DNA of 64,000 nt from Mesorhizobium_G sp049840935 (GTDB lineage Bacteria; Pseudomonadota; Alphaproteobacteria; Rhizobiales; Rhizobiaceae). Location of the stretch: positions 124,001 to 188,000 of the forward strand of contig JASGJA010000016.1 of assembly GCA_049840935.1 (NCBI GenBank). The letters run 5' to 3'. The notes beneath the pieces are model-generated. The model saw only the letters and a program-made list of their open reading frames with translations. It was not told the DNA's origin and did no database searches. Positions 19,208 to 27,580 of the stretch are shown piece by piece. A program made the translations under genes and the position numbers. Positions within the stretch are counted from its first letter, which is position 1; every line of letters begins with the position of its first letter.

Positions 19208-20687
19208 AGCTGCGCAGTTTGCGCGAATGCAGCCGGTCAGCAGGCATTTCGGCCAGCTTCTCAAGCGCGCGAATGCCGATCTTAAGGTGCTGTGCGACCT
19301 GACGCTTGTAAAACTCGCTCGCCATGCCGGGCAGTTTCAATTCGCCATGCAAAGGCTTGTCGGAAACGCAGAGCAGGGTTCCGTATGGCACGCGGAAGCG
19401 GAAGCCATTCGCGGCAATCGTTGCAGACTCCATATCCAGTGCGATGGCGCGCGACTGTGACAGGCGCTGTACCGGTCCGCGCTGGTCGCGCAACTCCCAG
19501 TTCCTGTTGTCGATGGTCGCCACCGTTCCCGTGCGCATGATGCGTTTGAGGTCATAGCCCGAAAGACCGGTCACTTCCGCTACGGCTTCCTGCAATGCGA
19601 CCTGGACTTCGGCTAGCGGTGGGATCGGCACCCACACCGGCAGATCGTCGTCCAGAACGTGATCCTCACGCACATAGGCGTGTGCCAGAACATAGTCGCC
19701 AAGCGCCTGCGTGTTGCGCAGACCTGCGCAGTGGCCGAGCATCAGCCATGCATGAGGCCGCAGCACGGCAACGTGGTCGGTGATAGTCTTGGCGTTGGAG
19801 GGACCGACGCCAATATTAATCATCGTAATGCCGCCGTGGCCTTCCTTCTTCAAATGATAGGTTGGCATTTGCGGCATGCGCGGCGGCGTTGCGCCGGAAT
19901 GAGGGGCGTTCTCGCCAGCCTTGGTAATCAGGTTTCCAGGCTCGACAAACGCCGTGTAGCCGTGACCGCCATCTGCCATAAGATCGCGCGCATAGACGCA
20001 GAACTCATCAATGTAGAACTGGTAGTTCGTAAACAGCACGAAGTTCTGAAAATGGTGCGGCTCGGTCGCTGTGTAGTGCGAAAGGCGATGCAGCGAATAA
20101 TCCACGCGTTGCGCGGTAAACGGCGCAAGTGGGCGAGACTCGCCGGGCATCACTTCAAATGTGCCATTGGCGATGTGGTCATCCGTGCCGTCGAGGTCTG
20201 GCACATCGAACAGGTCGCGAATGGGGCGGTTCAACCGCTCAGCAATCGAGCCATCAACATGCGTGCCTTCGTAGAACGCGAAGTGAATCGGGATCGGCGT
20301 CTCGGATTCTCCCACCGTAACCGGAACACCGTGATTGCGGATAATCAGGCGGAGCTGTTCGATCAGATAGGTCTCGAACAGGTCCGGTCGCGTGATGGTT
20401 GTTGCAAAGTAGCCCGGCGTCGGCATGTGCCCATAGGCTTGGCGGGAGTCGATCTGCGCGTAGGAATTGGTCTGAACGCCAACTTCTGGATAGAAAGCCC
20501 GATACCGCCGGTCGGTAGGGCCTCCTTTTGCCAGATTCGCGAAGGAATCCCGCAGAAATTTTGTATTGCGTTGATAGAGTTTACGTAGGGCCGCGACAGC
20601 TTCTGCAGGGTCCATGAAGCTTTGCCGGGCAAAGGGCTCGGGGCTAGAGATCGTTTCGATTGGTTCTGGATAGATTCGCTTTTCCAT
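19185..20687 (-). CDS. amn: AMP nucleosidase
   Basis: Hydrolyses AMP to adenine and ribose 5-phosphate in the cytoplasm, regulating the adenylate pool. The 500-residue protein has the N-terminal AMP-nucleosidase domain (PTPGYFATTITRPDLFETYL) and a C-terminal nucleoside-phosphorylase-like catalytic domain. The latter includes GVGPSNAKTITDHVAVLRP, GHCAGLRNTQALGDYVLA and the ribose-binding ALDMESATIAANGFRFRVPYGTLL. Length and motifs match the family. The ATG at 20687 is the only start giving the usual N-terminus. It is transcribed alone and converges on the broken DUF922 gene. Confidence 0.96.
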   Translation of the reverse strand: MEKRIYPEPIETISSPEPFARQSFMDPAEAVAALRKLYQRNTKFLRDSFANLAKGGPTDRRYRAFYPEVGVQTNSYAQIDSRQAYGHMPTPGYFATTITRPDLFETYLIEQLRLIIRNHGVPVTVGESETPIPIHFAFYEGTHVDGSIAERLNRPIRDLFDVPDLDGTDDHIANGTFEVMPGESRPLAPFTAQRVDYSLHRLSHYTATEPHHFQNFVLFTNYQFYIDEFCVYARDLMADGGHGYTAFVEPGNLITKAGENAPHSGATPPRMPQMPTYHLKKEGHGGITMINIGVGPSNAKTITDHVAVLRPHAWLMLGHCAGLRNTQALGDYVLAHAYVREDHVLDDDLPVWVPIPPLAEVQVALQEAVAEVTGLSGYDLKRIMRTGTVATIDNRNWELRDQRGPVQRLSQSRAIALDMESATIAANGFRFRVPYGTLLCVSDKPLHGELKLPGMASEFYKRQVAQHLKIGIRALEKLAEMPADRLHSRKLRSFTETAFQ

Positions 20688-20748
20688 GACCCACTATAAA
20701 TGTTCGTCGCTCACCTTGGGAGGGGGCGTTGTGAACATCTGTAGTCTA

Positions 20749-20931
20749 CTACGCCCGCTGCAATATGACGAGCAGTGCGAAGCCGAGACCCTTAGCTTTC
20801 GGGGCAGGTGCTTCGATAATGTTTTCGCCGAATGATTGGCTGGCTGGAACAGCCAGAACGGGCGCGGCGAGCATCAGCACAACCATCACGGCGCGAAAGA
20901 GCGTTTTCGTAATTGCGAGTGGCGTATGCAT
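20749..20931 (-). CDS. Small secreted or membrane protein
   Basis: A 60-residue product beginning MHTPLAITKTLFRAVMVVLM, with one hydrophobic segment followed by VLAVPASQSFGENIIEAP. It looks like a signal peptide or a single membrane anchor, and the C-terminus is again hydrophobic (LGFALLVILQRA). The ATG at 20931 is chosen because AGGAG lies at the right distance before it. That AGGAG overlaps the TAG stop of the small gene at 20942-21088, suggesting translational coupling. No family is recognised. Confidence 0.45.
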   Translation of the reverse strand: MHTPLAITKTLFRAVMVVLMLAAPVLAVPASQSFGENIIEAPAPKAKGLGFALLVILQRA

Positions 20932-20941
20932 CAGATGTCTC

Positions 20942-21088
20942 CTAGCGGCAGTTTGCGTCACGACCGAAGGGGCAGGGTGCAAAATCTTGAGAGCGATGGC
21001 TTTCATGATGCTGTGCGACAAGGCTGGCCAAACCCATTCCGAACAGAGCGGTCAAAAGGCAGACAAGTGAAAATCGGCGAGCAAGCAT
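20942..21088 (-). CDS. Small single-pass membrane or secreted protein
   Basis: A 48-residue product with positively charged start (MLARRFSLVCLLTALFGMGL), one hydrophobic helix and a short polar tail that contains two cysteines (APCPFGRDANC) and several histidines. A GAGGAAC ribosome site precedes the ATG at 21088. Its stop overlaps the ribosome site of the next small gene at 20931. The two would form a mini-operon. Function is unknown; comparison with related genomes would show whether the pair is conserved. Confidence 0.4.
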   Translation of the reverse strand: MLARRFSLVCLLTALFGMGLASLVAQHHESHRSQDFAPCPFGRDANCR

Positions 21089-21253
21089 CTGTAGTTCCTC
21101 TTCGATGCTGCACTTATCGCCTGCCGCGCCTGAACTGCCTCTGATGGCGGCATTCATCCGACGTTCAAAATTATTGACGTGTCTTTAAGGTGCTCGCGAT
21201 TGCTTTTGGCAGGCGAGCACATATCTCCTAGGGGCCAAACCAAGGAGTGCGAG

Positions 21254-21955
21254 ATGGCTCAAAACAAACCCATTGAACTCTATTACTGGCCAACTCCAAA
21301 CGGCTGGAAGATCACGATCCTGCTGGAAGAACTCGGCGTTCCGTACAATGTGAACTTCGTAAACATCGGCAAGGGTGAGCAGTTCGAACCTTCATTCCTG
21401 AAAATTTCGCCCAACAACCGCATGCCGGCAATTGTTGACCCAGAGGGGCCGGGCGGTGAGCCGATCTCGGTTTTCGAGTTTGGCGCGATCCTGCAATATC
21501 TTGGCCGGAAGTTCGGCAAATTTTATCCCGCCGACGAGCGCAAGCGTGTCGCGGTTGATGAGTGGCTATTTTGGCAGGTGGGTGGACTTGGGCCGATGGC
21601 CGGTCAGGCGCACCACTTCCGGCAATATGCACCGGAGAAAATCGAATACGGGATCAATCGTTACACGAATGAGGTCAACCGTCTCTACGGCGTCATGAAC
21701 AAGCGTCTTGCGGAGAATGAATATCTTGGTGGAGAATATTCAATCGCGGATATGGCGGCAGTTGGCTGGGTTCGACCATACAAAAATCAGGGACAGGATC
21801 TCGAAGATTTCCCACACCTGAAGCGCTGGTTCGAGACGATTATGGCGCGACCTGCGGTTCAGAGGGCATTGGAAGTCGGGCAAGAACGTCGTTCTAATCT
21901 CGCCGACGATAAGGATGCGCAGAAAGTTCTTTTCGGACAGAAAGCGCGCGCCTGA
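21254..21955 (+). CDS. Glutathione S-transferase, nu-class (YfcG/YghU-like)
   Basis: A 233-residue thioredoxin-fold plus helical-domain GST. The N-terminal domain has IELYYWPTPNGWKITILLEELG, with the Thr-Pro-Asn-Gly motif of nu-class enzymes. NNRMPAIVDPEGPGGEPISVFEFGAI includes the cis-proline and the glutathione-binding Glu/Ser region. Nu-class enzymes act as disulfide-bond reductases or peroxidases with glutathione. The ATG at 21254 follows AAGGAGTGCGAG, a strong ribosome site; a start 25 codons earlier lacks one. The gene stands alone and converges on the MCC beta gene across a hairpin at 21970-22003. Confidence 0.9.
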   Translation: MAQNKPIELYYWPTPNGWKITILLEELGVPYNVNFVNIGKGEQFEPSFLKISPNNRMPAIVDPEGPGGEPISVFEFGAILQYLGRKFGKFYPADERKRVAVDEWLFWQVGGLGPMAGQAHHFRQYAPEKIEYGINRYTNEVNRLYGVMNKRLAENEYLGGEYSIADMAAVGWVRPYKNQGQDLEDFPHLKRWFETIMARPAVQRALEVGQERRSNLADDKDAQKVLFGQKARA

Positions 21956-21969
21956 TCCGCAAGCTTCAA

Positions 21970-22003
21970 GCGCCGTCACAAATCCAAAAGTTAGTGACGG
22001 CGC
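21970..22003. terminator. Inverted repeat between convergent GST and MCC genes
   Basis: GCGCCGTCAC (21970-21979) and GTGACGGCGC (21994-22003) form a perfect 10-base-pair stem with a 14-base loop. It lies 14 bases after the GST stop and 7 bases before the end of the minus-strand MCC gene. No clear T-run follows on either strand, so it is a hairpin with probable rather than certain terminator function, perhaps bidirectional. Confidence 0.55.
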
Positions 22004-22010
22004 GCTGGTC

Positions 22011-23618
22011 CTACATTCGGAAAACGCCGAACTTCGTGTTATGAACATCTGCGTTGAGCGCAGCGCTCAGGCTAAGGCCAAGCACATCTCTGCTTTTTGC
22101 AGGGTCGATTATACCGTCATCCCATAGGCGGGCTGAAGAATAGAGGGGATGGCCCTCCCGCTCATACTTCTCCAGCGTGGGCTTTTTGAATTCGGCTTCC
22201 TCTTCCAGCGACCACGTTCCGCCTTTGCGCTCAATACCCTCGCGTTTCACCTGCGCGAGCACCATTGCGGCCTGCTCGCCGCCCATAACGGAGATGCGCG
22301 CGTTCGGCCACATCCAGAGAAAACGGGGGGAATAAGCGCGTCCACACATGCCATAATTACCAGCCCCGAAAGAGCCGCCTATAATCATGGTCAGCTTGGG
22401 CACTTGTGCGGTCGCGACAGCAGTTACGAGCTTGGCTCCATCTTTTGCAATGCCGCCTGCCTCATATTTGCGGCCCACCATAAAGCCGGTAATGTTTTGC
22501 AGGAAAATCAGCGGAATGCGCCGCTGGCAGCACAATTCGATAAAGTGGGCTCCTTTTTGTGCGCTCTCTGAAAACAGCACACCATTGTTCGCGATTATGC
22601 CAACCGGCATGCCGTACAGATGGGCAAATCCGGTCACGAGCGTTGTGCCATAATTCTGCTTGAACTCATCGAAATCGGAACCGTCGACAATACGGGCGAT
22701 TACCTCCCGCACGTCATAGGGCTGCCGCAGATCGGTGGGAACAACGCCGTAAAGCTCATCCGCTGCGTGAAGCGGCGGAATCGGTTTACGAAGGTCCAGA
22801 CTTATCGTCTTCTTTCGATTCAGATTTCTAACAATGCGGCGCGTGATTGCCAGCGCGTGCTCATCATTCATGGCATAGTGATCGGCTACGCCGGATTCCC
22901 GCGTGTGTACGTCCGCACCGCCAAGATCCTCCGCCGAGACTTCCTCGCCGGTCGCGGCTTTTACGAGCGGCGGCCCGCCGAGAAAAATGGTCGCCTGCTT
23001 GCGAACCATGATGGATTCATCGGACATCGCAGGCACATATGCGCCGCCTGCCGTACATGAGCCCATAACGCAGGCGATCTGCGGTATTCCCGCCGCCGAC
23101 ATGTTGGCCTGATTGAAAAAGATGCGCCCGAAATGGTCGCGATCCGGGAACACCTCGTCCTGATTGGGCAGGTTCGCGCCGCCTGAATCAACAAGGTACA
23201 CGCAGGGCAGATTGTTCTGCAGGGCGATTTCCTGTGCCCGCAGATGCTTTTTTACGGTCAGCGGATAATAGGTGCCGCCCTTCACAGTGGCATCATTGAC
23301 GACCACCATCACTTCGCGACTTTCGATGCGCCCAACCCCAGCAATCATTCCCGCCGAAGAAATATCGCCGGAATACATGCCGTATGCTGCGAACTGGCCG
23401 ACTTCGAGAAAGGGCGATCCTGGATCGAGCAGCTTTGCAAGCCTGTCGCGCGGCAACAGCTTGCCGCGGCTGACGTGACGCTGCCGTGCCTCCTCAGTGC
23501 CACCCTTTTCAATAATCTCGGACTTGTCGGTAATGTCGTGAACCAGCGCTCTCATGCGCTCGGAATTTGCCTTGAAGCTCTCCGATGAAGTGGAGATTTG
23601 CGACTTGATGACTGGCAT
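22011..23618 (-). CDS. Methylcrotonyl-CoA carboxylase beta (carboxyltransferase) subunit
   Basis: Transfers carboxyl from biotin to 3-methylcrotonyl-CoA in leucine breakdown, working with a biotinylated alpha subunit. The 535-residue protein has the two crotonase-like halves of acyl-CoA carboxyltransferases. Its acyl-CoA and biotin-site segments are typical of MCC beta: GSCTAGGAYVPAMSDESIMV, FLGGPPLVKAATGEEV and GGSFGAGNYGMCGRAYSPRFLWMWP. It lies just downstream of isovaleryl-CoA dehydrogenase and a TetR gene on the same strand. The usual next genes (MCC alpha with biotin carboxylase, HMG-CoA lyase, methylglutaconyl-CoA hydratase) are absent; the gene ends at a hairpin facing a GST gene. Confidence 0.93.
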   Translation of the reverse strand: MPVIKSQISTSSESFKANSERMRALVHDITDKSEIIEKGGTEEARQRHVSRGKLLPRDRLAKLLDPGSPFLEVGQFAAYGMYSGDISSAGMIAGVGRIESREVMVVVNDATVKGGTYYPLTVKKHLRAQEIALQNNLPCVYLVDSGGANLPNQDEVFPDRDHFGRIFFNQANMSAAGIPQIACVMGSCTAGGAYVPAMSDESIMVRKQATIFLGGPPLVKAATGEEVSAEDLGGADVHTRESGVADHYAMNDEHALAITRRIVRNLNRKKTISLDLRKPIPPLHAADELYGVVPTDLRQPYDVREVIARIVDGSDFDEFKQNYGTTLVTGFAHLYGMPVGIIANNGVLFSESAQKGAHFIELCCQRRIPLIFLQNITGFMVGRKYEAGGIAKDGAKLVTAVATAQVPKLTMIIGGSFGAGNYGMCGRAYSPRFLWMWPNARISVMGGEQAAMVLAQVKREGIERKGGTWSLEEEAEFKKPTLEKYEREGHPLYSSARLWDDGIIDPAKSRDVLGLSLSAALNADVHNTKFGVFRM

Positions 23619-23653
23619 TGCGCGTCGATTCCTCCCTAGGGCCGTCTTTTCTA

Positions 23654-24815
23654 TCAGCCTTCGGCCATCATTTCGCGGCCAATCAACCAGCGGCGAATTT
23701 CGCTTGTGCCCGCACCGATTTCATAGAGCTTAGCATCGCGCAGCAGACGCCCCGTCGAATAATCGTTGATGTATCCATTGCCGCCCAGCAACTGGATCGC
23801 ATCCAGCGCCATCAACGTCGCTTTTTCAGCCGCGAATAGAATGCAGCCTGCTGCATCCTTGCGTGCAGTCTCGCCACGATCACAGGCCGCAGCCACCGCA
23901 TACACATAGGCTCGGCAGGCGTTCATCGTCGTGTACATGTCTGCCAGTTTGCCCTGAACAAGCTGGAACTCACCGATCGCTTTGCCGAATTGTTTGCGTT
24001 CGTGAACATAGGGCATCGCCACGTCCATGCATGCTGCCATGATTCCAAGCGGTCCACCTGCAAGCACGGTGCGCTCATAGTCGAGGCCAGACATGAGAAC
24101 TTCGAACTCCGCGCCCTTCTTCGTGGAGAGTATTCTCGAACGGCACTTCCACATTTTCGAACACCAGTTCGCCGGTGTTTGAGCCGCGCATGCCGAGCTT
24201 GTCTAGTTTCTGTGCGACCGAAAAACCGGGCATCGTGCGTTCAACGACGAATGCAGTAATGCCGCGCGAATGACGCTCCGGATCGGTCTTGGCATAGACC
24301 ACCATCGTTTCCGCGTCAGGACCGTTCGTGATCCACATTTTGGTGCCGTTAAGCACGTAGCGATCATTGCGTTTTTCTGCCGTCAGCCGCATCGAAACCA
24401 CGTCCGAACCGGCACCCGGCTCAGACATTGCCAGAGCGCCGACATGCTCGCCACTGCACAGCTTGGGTAGATAGCGCTCCTTTTGCGCCGTCGTGCCCCA
24501 ACGATTGATCTGGTTCACGCACAGATTGGAGTGCGCCCCATAGGACAATCCAACTGAAGCGGAAGCCCGCGAGATTTCTTCCATCGCGACCACATGAGCG
24601 AGATAACCCATACCGGAGCCGCCGAAATCGGGGTCGGCGGTTATTCCCAAGAGACCCAAGCTGCCAAGCTCCTGCCAGAGATGTGCCGGAAACTCGTTGT
24701 TGCGATCGGTGTCAGCCGCAAGCGGCGCGATCTGTTCTTGCGAGAACCGGCGCACCATGTCGCGCAGCGCCTCAACCTCGTCACCCAGCGGAAAATTCAG
24801 CCCGTTATTATACAT
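23654..24815 (-). pseudogene. Isovaleryl-CoA dehydrogenase-like, frameshifted
   Basis: FAD acyl-CoA dehydrogenase of the leucine pathway, oxidising isovaleryl-CoA to methylcrotonyl-CoA with ETF as acceptor. The N-terminal part (MYNNGLNFPLGDEVEALRDM...) contains AMSEPGAGSDVVSM and MWITNGPDAE. It breaks after VEVPFENTLHEEGRGV. The next frame continues EVLMSGLDYERTVLAGGPLG... to the C-terminal RDAKLYEIGAGTSEIRRWLIGRE. Dropping one C from GGAGTTCGAAGTTCTC at about 24101-24106 restores roughly 386 residues. The assignment to isovaleryl-CoA rests on the neighbouring MCC gene and on FGGSGMGYLAHVVAMEEISRAS-type motifs. It could be a sequence error in an otherwise working operon. Confidence 0.82.
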
Positions 24816-24827
24816 TGTTGTGCCTCC

Positions 24828-25484
24828 CTAGCCTGTGCGGCGCAGCGCAGCTTCGTCGGAACCGCGTTCTGCACCGACAAGGCGCATTGTCATGTGTAAG
24901 TAGTTATTCGTGACTTCCTCGACGGACAGCCTTTCATCTGGCCGAAACCAGACGATAACGCCCGTCAACATCTGGATGATTGCCATTGCGGTCAGGCCTG
25001 CATCTTCAACGATGAACAGTCCCGCATCGGCACCTGCCCGCAAAATCTGGCGAAGCTCTTTCTCATATGCGTTGCGCATCTTGAGTATTTGCGTGAGCTT
25101 TTCGGGCGCGAGGCTGCGCAATTCCATATTCGACACATGCGTCGAATGCCTGCGCGCAACATGAAATCCGATATGATGCTCGACGAAAGCCGTAAGTTGC
25201 TCGCGCGGATCGGCGTCGTTCGGCCTTTCGACCTCCCACGCCTCGGCCAGCTTCTGCATATGCTCGGTCAGCAGCGAATAGAGCAGGTCTTCCTTCGTTG
25301 CATAGTAGCGATAAAGCGCCGCCGCCTGCACTCCGACCTCTTCGGCCAGCCTGCGCATGGAAACAGCCTCGTAGCCATAGCGAGCAATCAGCGAAAGTGC
25401 CGCCTCGCGCACTGCCGCATCAGTCTTCTCGCCGTCCGAACCAGCCGTCCGTGCCAAAAGGTTCCTCCCATTATCGGAAGGCAT
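24828..25484 (-). CDS. TetR-family regulator of the leucine/isovalerate operon
   Basis: A 218-residue repressor with an N-terminal helix-turn-helix (REAALSLIARYGYEAVSMRRLAEEVGVQAAALYRYYATKEDLLYSLL, about residues 26-70) and a variable ligand-binding C-terminal domain. It lies 12 bases upstream of the isovaleryl-CoA dehydrogenase gene on the same strand, so it probably controls that operon and itself. An acyl-CoA inducer would be usual for regulators in such positions but is inferred. The perfect palindrome GAACGTTC at 25494-25501 sits 9 bases before the start and is a likely autoregulatory operator. Confidence 0.88.
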   Translation of the reverse strand: MPSDNGRNLLARTAGSDGEKTDAAVREAALSLIARYGYEAVSMRRLAEEVGVQAAALYRYYATKEDLLYSLLTEHMQKLAEAWEVERPNDADPREQLTAFVEHHIGFHVARRHSTHVSNMELRSLAPEKLTQILKMRNAYEKELRQILRAGADAGLFIVEDAGLTAMAIIQMLTGVIVWFRPDERLSVEEVTNNYLHMTMRLVGAERGSDEAALRRTG

Positions 25485-25493
25485 TAATAAAAC

Positions 25494-25501
25494 GAACGTT
25501 C
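25494..25501. promoter_or_regulatory. Putative TetR operator
   Basis: GAACGTTC is a perfect 8-base palindrome, flanked by AT-rich DNA (AAAAC on the left, AATTAATT on the right). It lies between the TetR gene start (25484, minus strand) and the end of the flippase-like gene at 25517. The position just before the regulator's start suits self-repression of the TetR-dehydrogenase-MCC transcript. Assignment is by position and symmetry only. Confidence 0.4.
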
Positions 25502-25516
25502 AATTAATTCAAGGTG

Positions 25517-26462
25517 TCACTTTAGCTTTGGCTGTTGATTGGGGAGAAATCCAGCTATCACCAGAGAAAGAGCTGTTCCTGCGAGAGCTGAAACGACGAT
25601 CATCAAATGCGTATTTATGGCGGCGCGAGCGAGCATATCCATCGCATTGGCTTCGTTGCTTGCTCCAAATGCAATCGCGCCCGCCACTATACTGGCCGGG
25701 TAGGTTCCTACTCCACCCGGTGCGTGTATCGGCAATACCGACGAAAGCTCGCCACCGAGCGCAGCGCCAAAAGTCGCTGCGAATGGCCGGACGCCCATGA
25801 TCCAGAGCACCCATGCCAGAACCGCCATCTTTACACCCCAGTTGACGACCGTAAGTCCCCAGACCCTGAGGAAAGTTGCCCAGTTTTGAGGAACTCCTTG
25901 GGAGATTTGATCGACGATACCCGAAAGTCGCGGCGGCAAATTGCGGTCGGCAACGCGCATGGCGACCATCCGAAAAGGGAAAAGCAGAACAGGCGACAGG
26001 AGAAAAATCACCCAAAGCGCCCACGCCCACCATTTATAACCCGTATGCGATACCAACCCAATTCCGGCTGCGGCAAGCAACGCCTGCATGTCGAGCAATC
26101 GCATAACCAGAAGGGCCGCTGCGCCTCGCGCCAAAGGCACTCCAAACTCACTTCGCATTAGCAAAGGAAAACTTGTTTCGCCCAATCTGAAAGGCAGCAT
26201 CGTATTGAGCAGATTATGCACCTGCGTGACACGAAACAGCCAGAAGAAGCGCCCCCGAAGTCTCGTTCGGAAAGTAGTCGTGTATTCGGTGCGCCCGCAC
26301 GAAATAAGTGGCGACCAGAAGGGCAATCGCGCCCACTACTGCGCCGGGGCCGGCTGTCTGCCAGCCGCGGAGTATATTGAACCACCCCCAGGCCCACTCA
26401 ACAAATAGGGCGTAGGCGACTATCACTGCAATCGTGAGTAGTGTTATCGCGCTTTTCCTCAA
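25517..26462 (-). pseudogene. Lysylphosphatidylglycerol synthase TM / flippase-like protein, frameshifted
   Basis: A multi-pass membrane protein of the UPF0104/LPG_synthase_TM family. The likely start is TTG at 26462 (MRKSAITLLTIAVIVAYAL), with GAGAGAAG upstream. The first frame ends HRIHDYFPNETSG and the next continues RFFWLFRVTQVHNLLNTMLPFRLGETSFPLLM, the family's hallmark segment. The break is a run of five C on the plus strand at 26252-26256 where four would keep the frame. HAPGGVGTYPAS near the C-terminus is also typical. It is divergent from a GT2/GT39 pair, so a role in moving or modifying a lipid-linked sugar is plausible. The homopolymer context makes a sequencing error likely. Confidence 0.78.
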
Positions 26463-26569
26463 AATGCTTCTCTCGATGCACTGCAACAATCGCAGGTAGC
26501 TGTGTGGTTGCGTCCTGCCGCCGCCTGCATTAACACGAAACGCCGGATGTCGAACCTGTCGGAGTAAGT

Positions 26570-27580
26570 TTGCAAGTTCATCCCATTCCAACTCGGCCTC
26601 ACGGCGAAGCCGTTGAGGCGATTGAGCTTTCTGTGCTCGCGCCCGTACACAACGAGGAACAGAATATTGAACCCCTCGTTGATCGTATCTGCGAAGCACT
26701 GAGGGATTTCGGAAAACCGTGGGAACTCATTCTTGTCGATGATGGGTCGACGGATGCAACTCTGGAGAGAGCTAAGGCCCTTCTCGGCAAACCCGGCTTG
26801 GCGCTGAGGATCATCGAGTTGCAACGAAATTTCGGGCAGGCAGCGGGATTGCAAGCCGGAATAGACGCGGCCCGTGGCCGCCTCATCGCAACGCTTGACG
26901 GCGACCTTCAGAACGATCCGCACGATATTCCTGCAATGATCGACATGCTGGAAGCGCAGGATCTCGATATGGTCTGCGGCTGGCGAAAGGACCGGCAGGA
27001 CGGGTTGATGCTGCGCCTGATCCCTTCATGGATTGCCAATCGGCTGATCCGCAAAGTGACCGGTGTTCGCATTCATGATTATGGCTGCGGCCTCAAACTC
27101 TATCGTACCAGCGTCGTTCGGCAGATACGCATCATGGGCGGCATGCATCGCTTCATCCCCGCTTGGGTCGCGAGCGTCACACCAACGAGCCGAATCGGGG
27201 AAATGGTGGTTCATCACCATGCGCGCCAGTTCGGTCAGTCGAAATATGGAATATCGCGCACCTCGCGCGTCATTCTGGATCTCCTGTCAGTCCTGTTCTT
27301 CATGAGTTTCCGCCAGCGACCCGGTCATTTTTTTGGCACGATCGGTCTCGTATTTGGCGCAATGAGCGCGCTGATGTTCCTTTATCTTCTCGTTGTGCGA
27401 TTTGTTTTGGGAGAAGACATCGGAACCCGCCCCATGCTGCTTGTTGCCATCATGCTTTTCCTTGGCGCTGTCCAGATGATCACGACGGGCATTGTCGCTG
27501 AAATGTTGGTGCGCACGAATGGGGGAGCAGAGGCGTATACTGTACGTGCGATATACCAGTCTGATGCCCACAATTCTTGA
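26570..27580 (+). CDS. Polyprenyl-phosphate glycosyltransferase, GT2 (DPM1/GtrB-like)
   Basis: Attaches a sugar from a nucleotide donor to polyprenyl phosphate on the cytoplasmic face of the membrane. The 336-residue protein has the GT2 domain with ELSVLAPVHNEEQNIEPLV, VDDGSTDAT and the metal-binding DGDLQNDP. Two C-terminal membrane helices (about residues 258-282 and 290-315) have a GtrB/ArnC-like layout. The start is TTG at 26570 with GGAG five bases before it. The next gene, a GT39 membrane transferase, overlaps by 17 bases. This pairing matches systems in which GT2 makes the lipid-linked donor and GT39 uses it to decorate lipid A or another envelope glycan; the sugar cannot be read from sequence. 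Confidence 0.87.
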   Translation: MQVHPIPTRPHGEAVEAIELSVLAPVHNEEQNIEPLVDRICEALRDFGKPWELILVDDGSTDATLERAKALLGKPGLALRIIELQRNFGQAAGLQAGIDAARGRLIATLDGDLQNDPHDIPAMIDMLEAQDLDMVCGWRKDRQDGLMLRLIPSWIANRLIRKVTGVRIHDYGCGLKLYRTSVVRQIRIMGGMHRFIPAWVASVTPTSRIGEMVVHHHARQFGQSKYGISRTSRVILDLLSVLFFMSFRQRPGHFFGTIGLVFGAMSALMFLYLLVVRFVLGEDIGTRPMLLVAIMLFLGAVQMITTGIVAEMLVRTNGGAEAYTVRAIYQSDAHNS

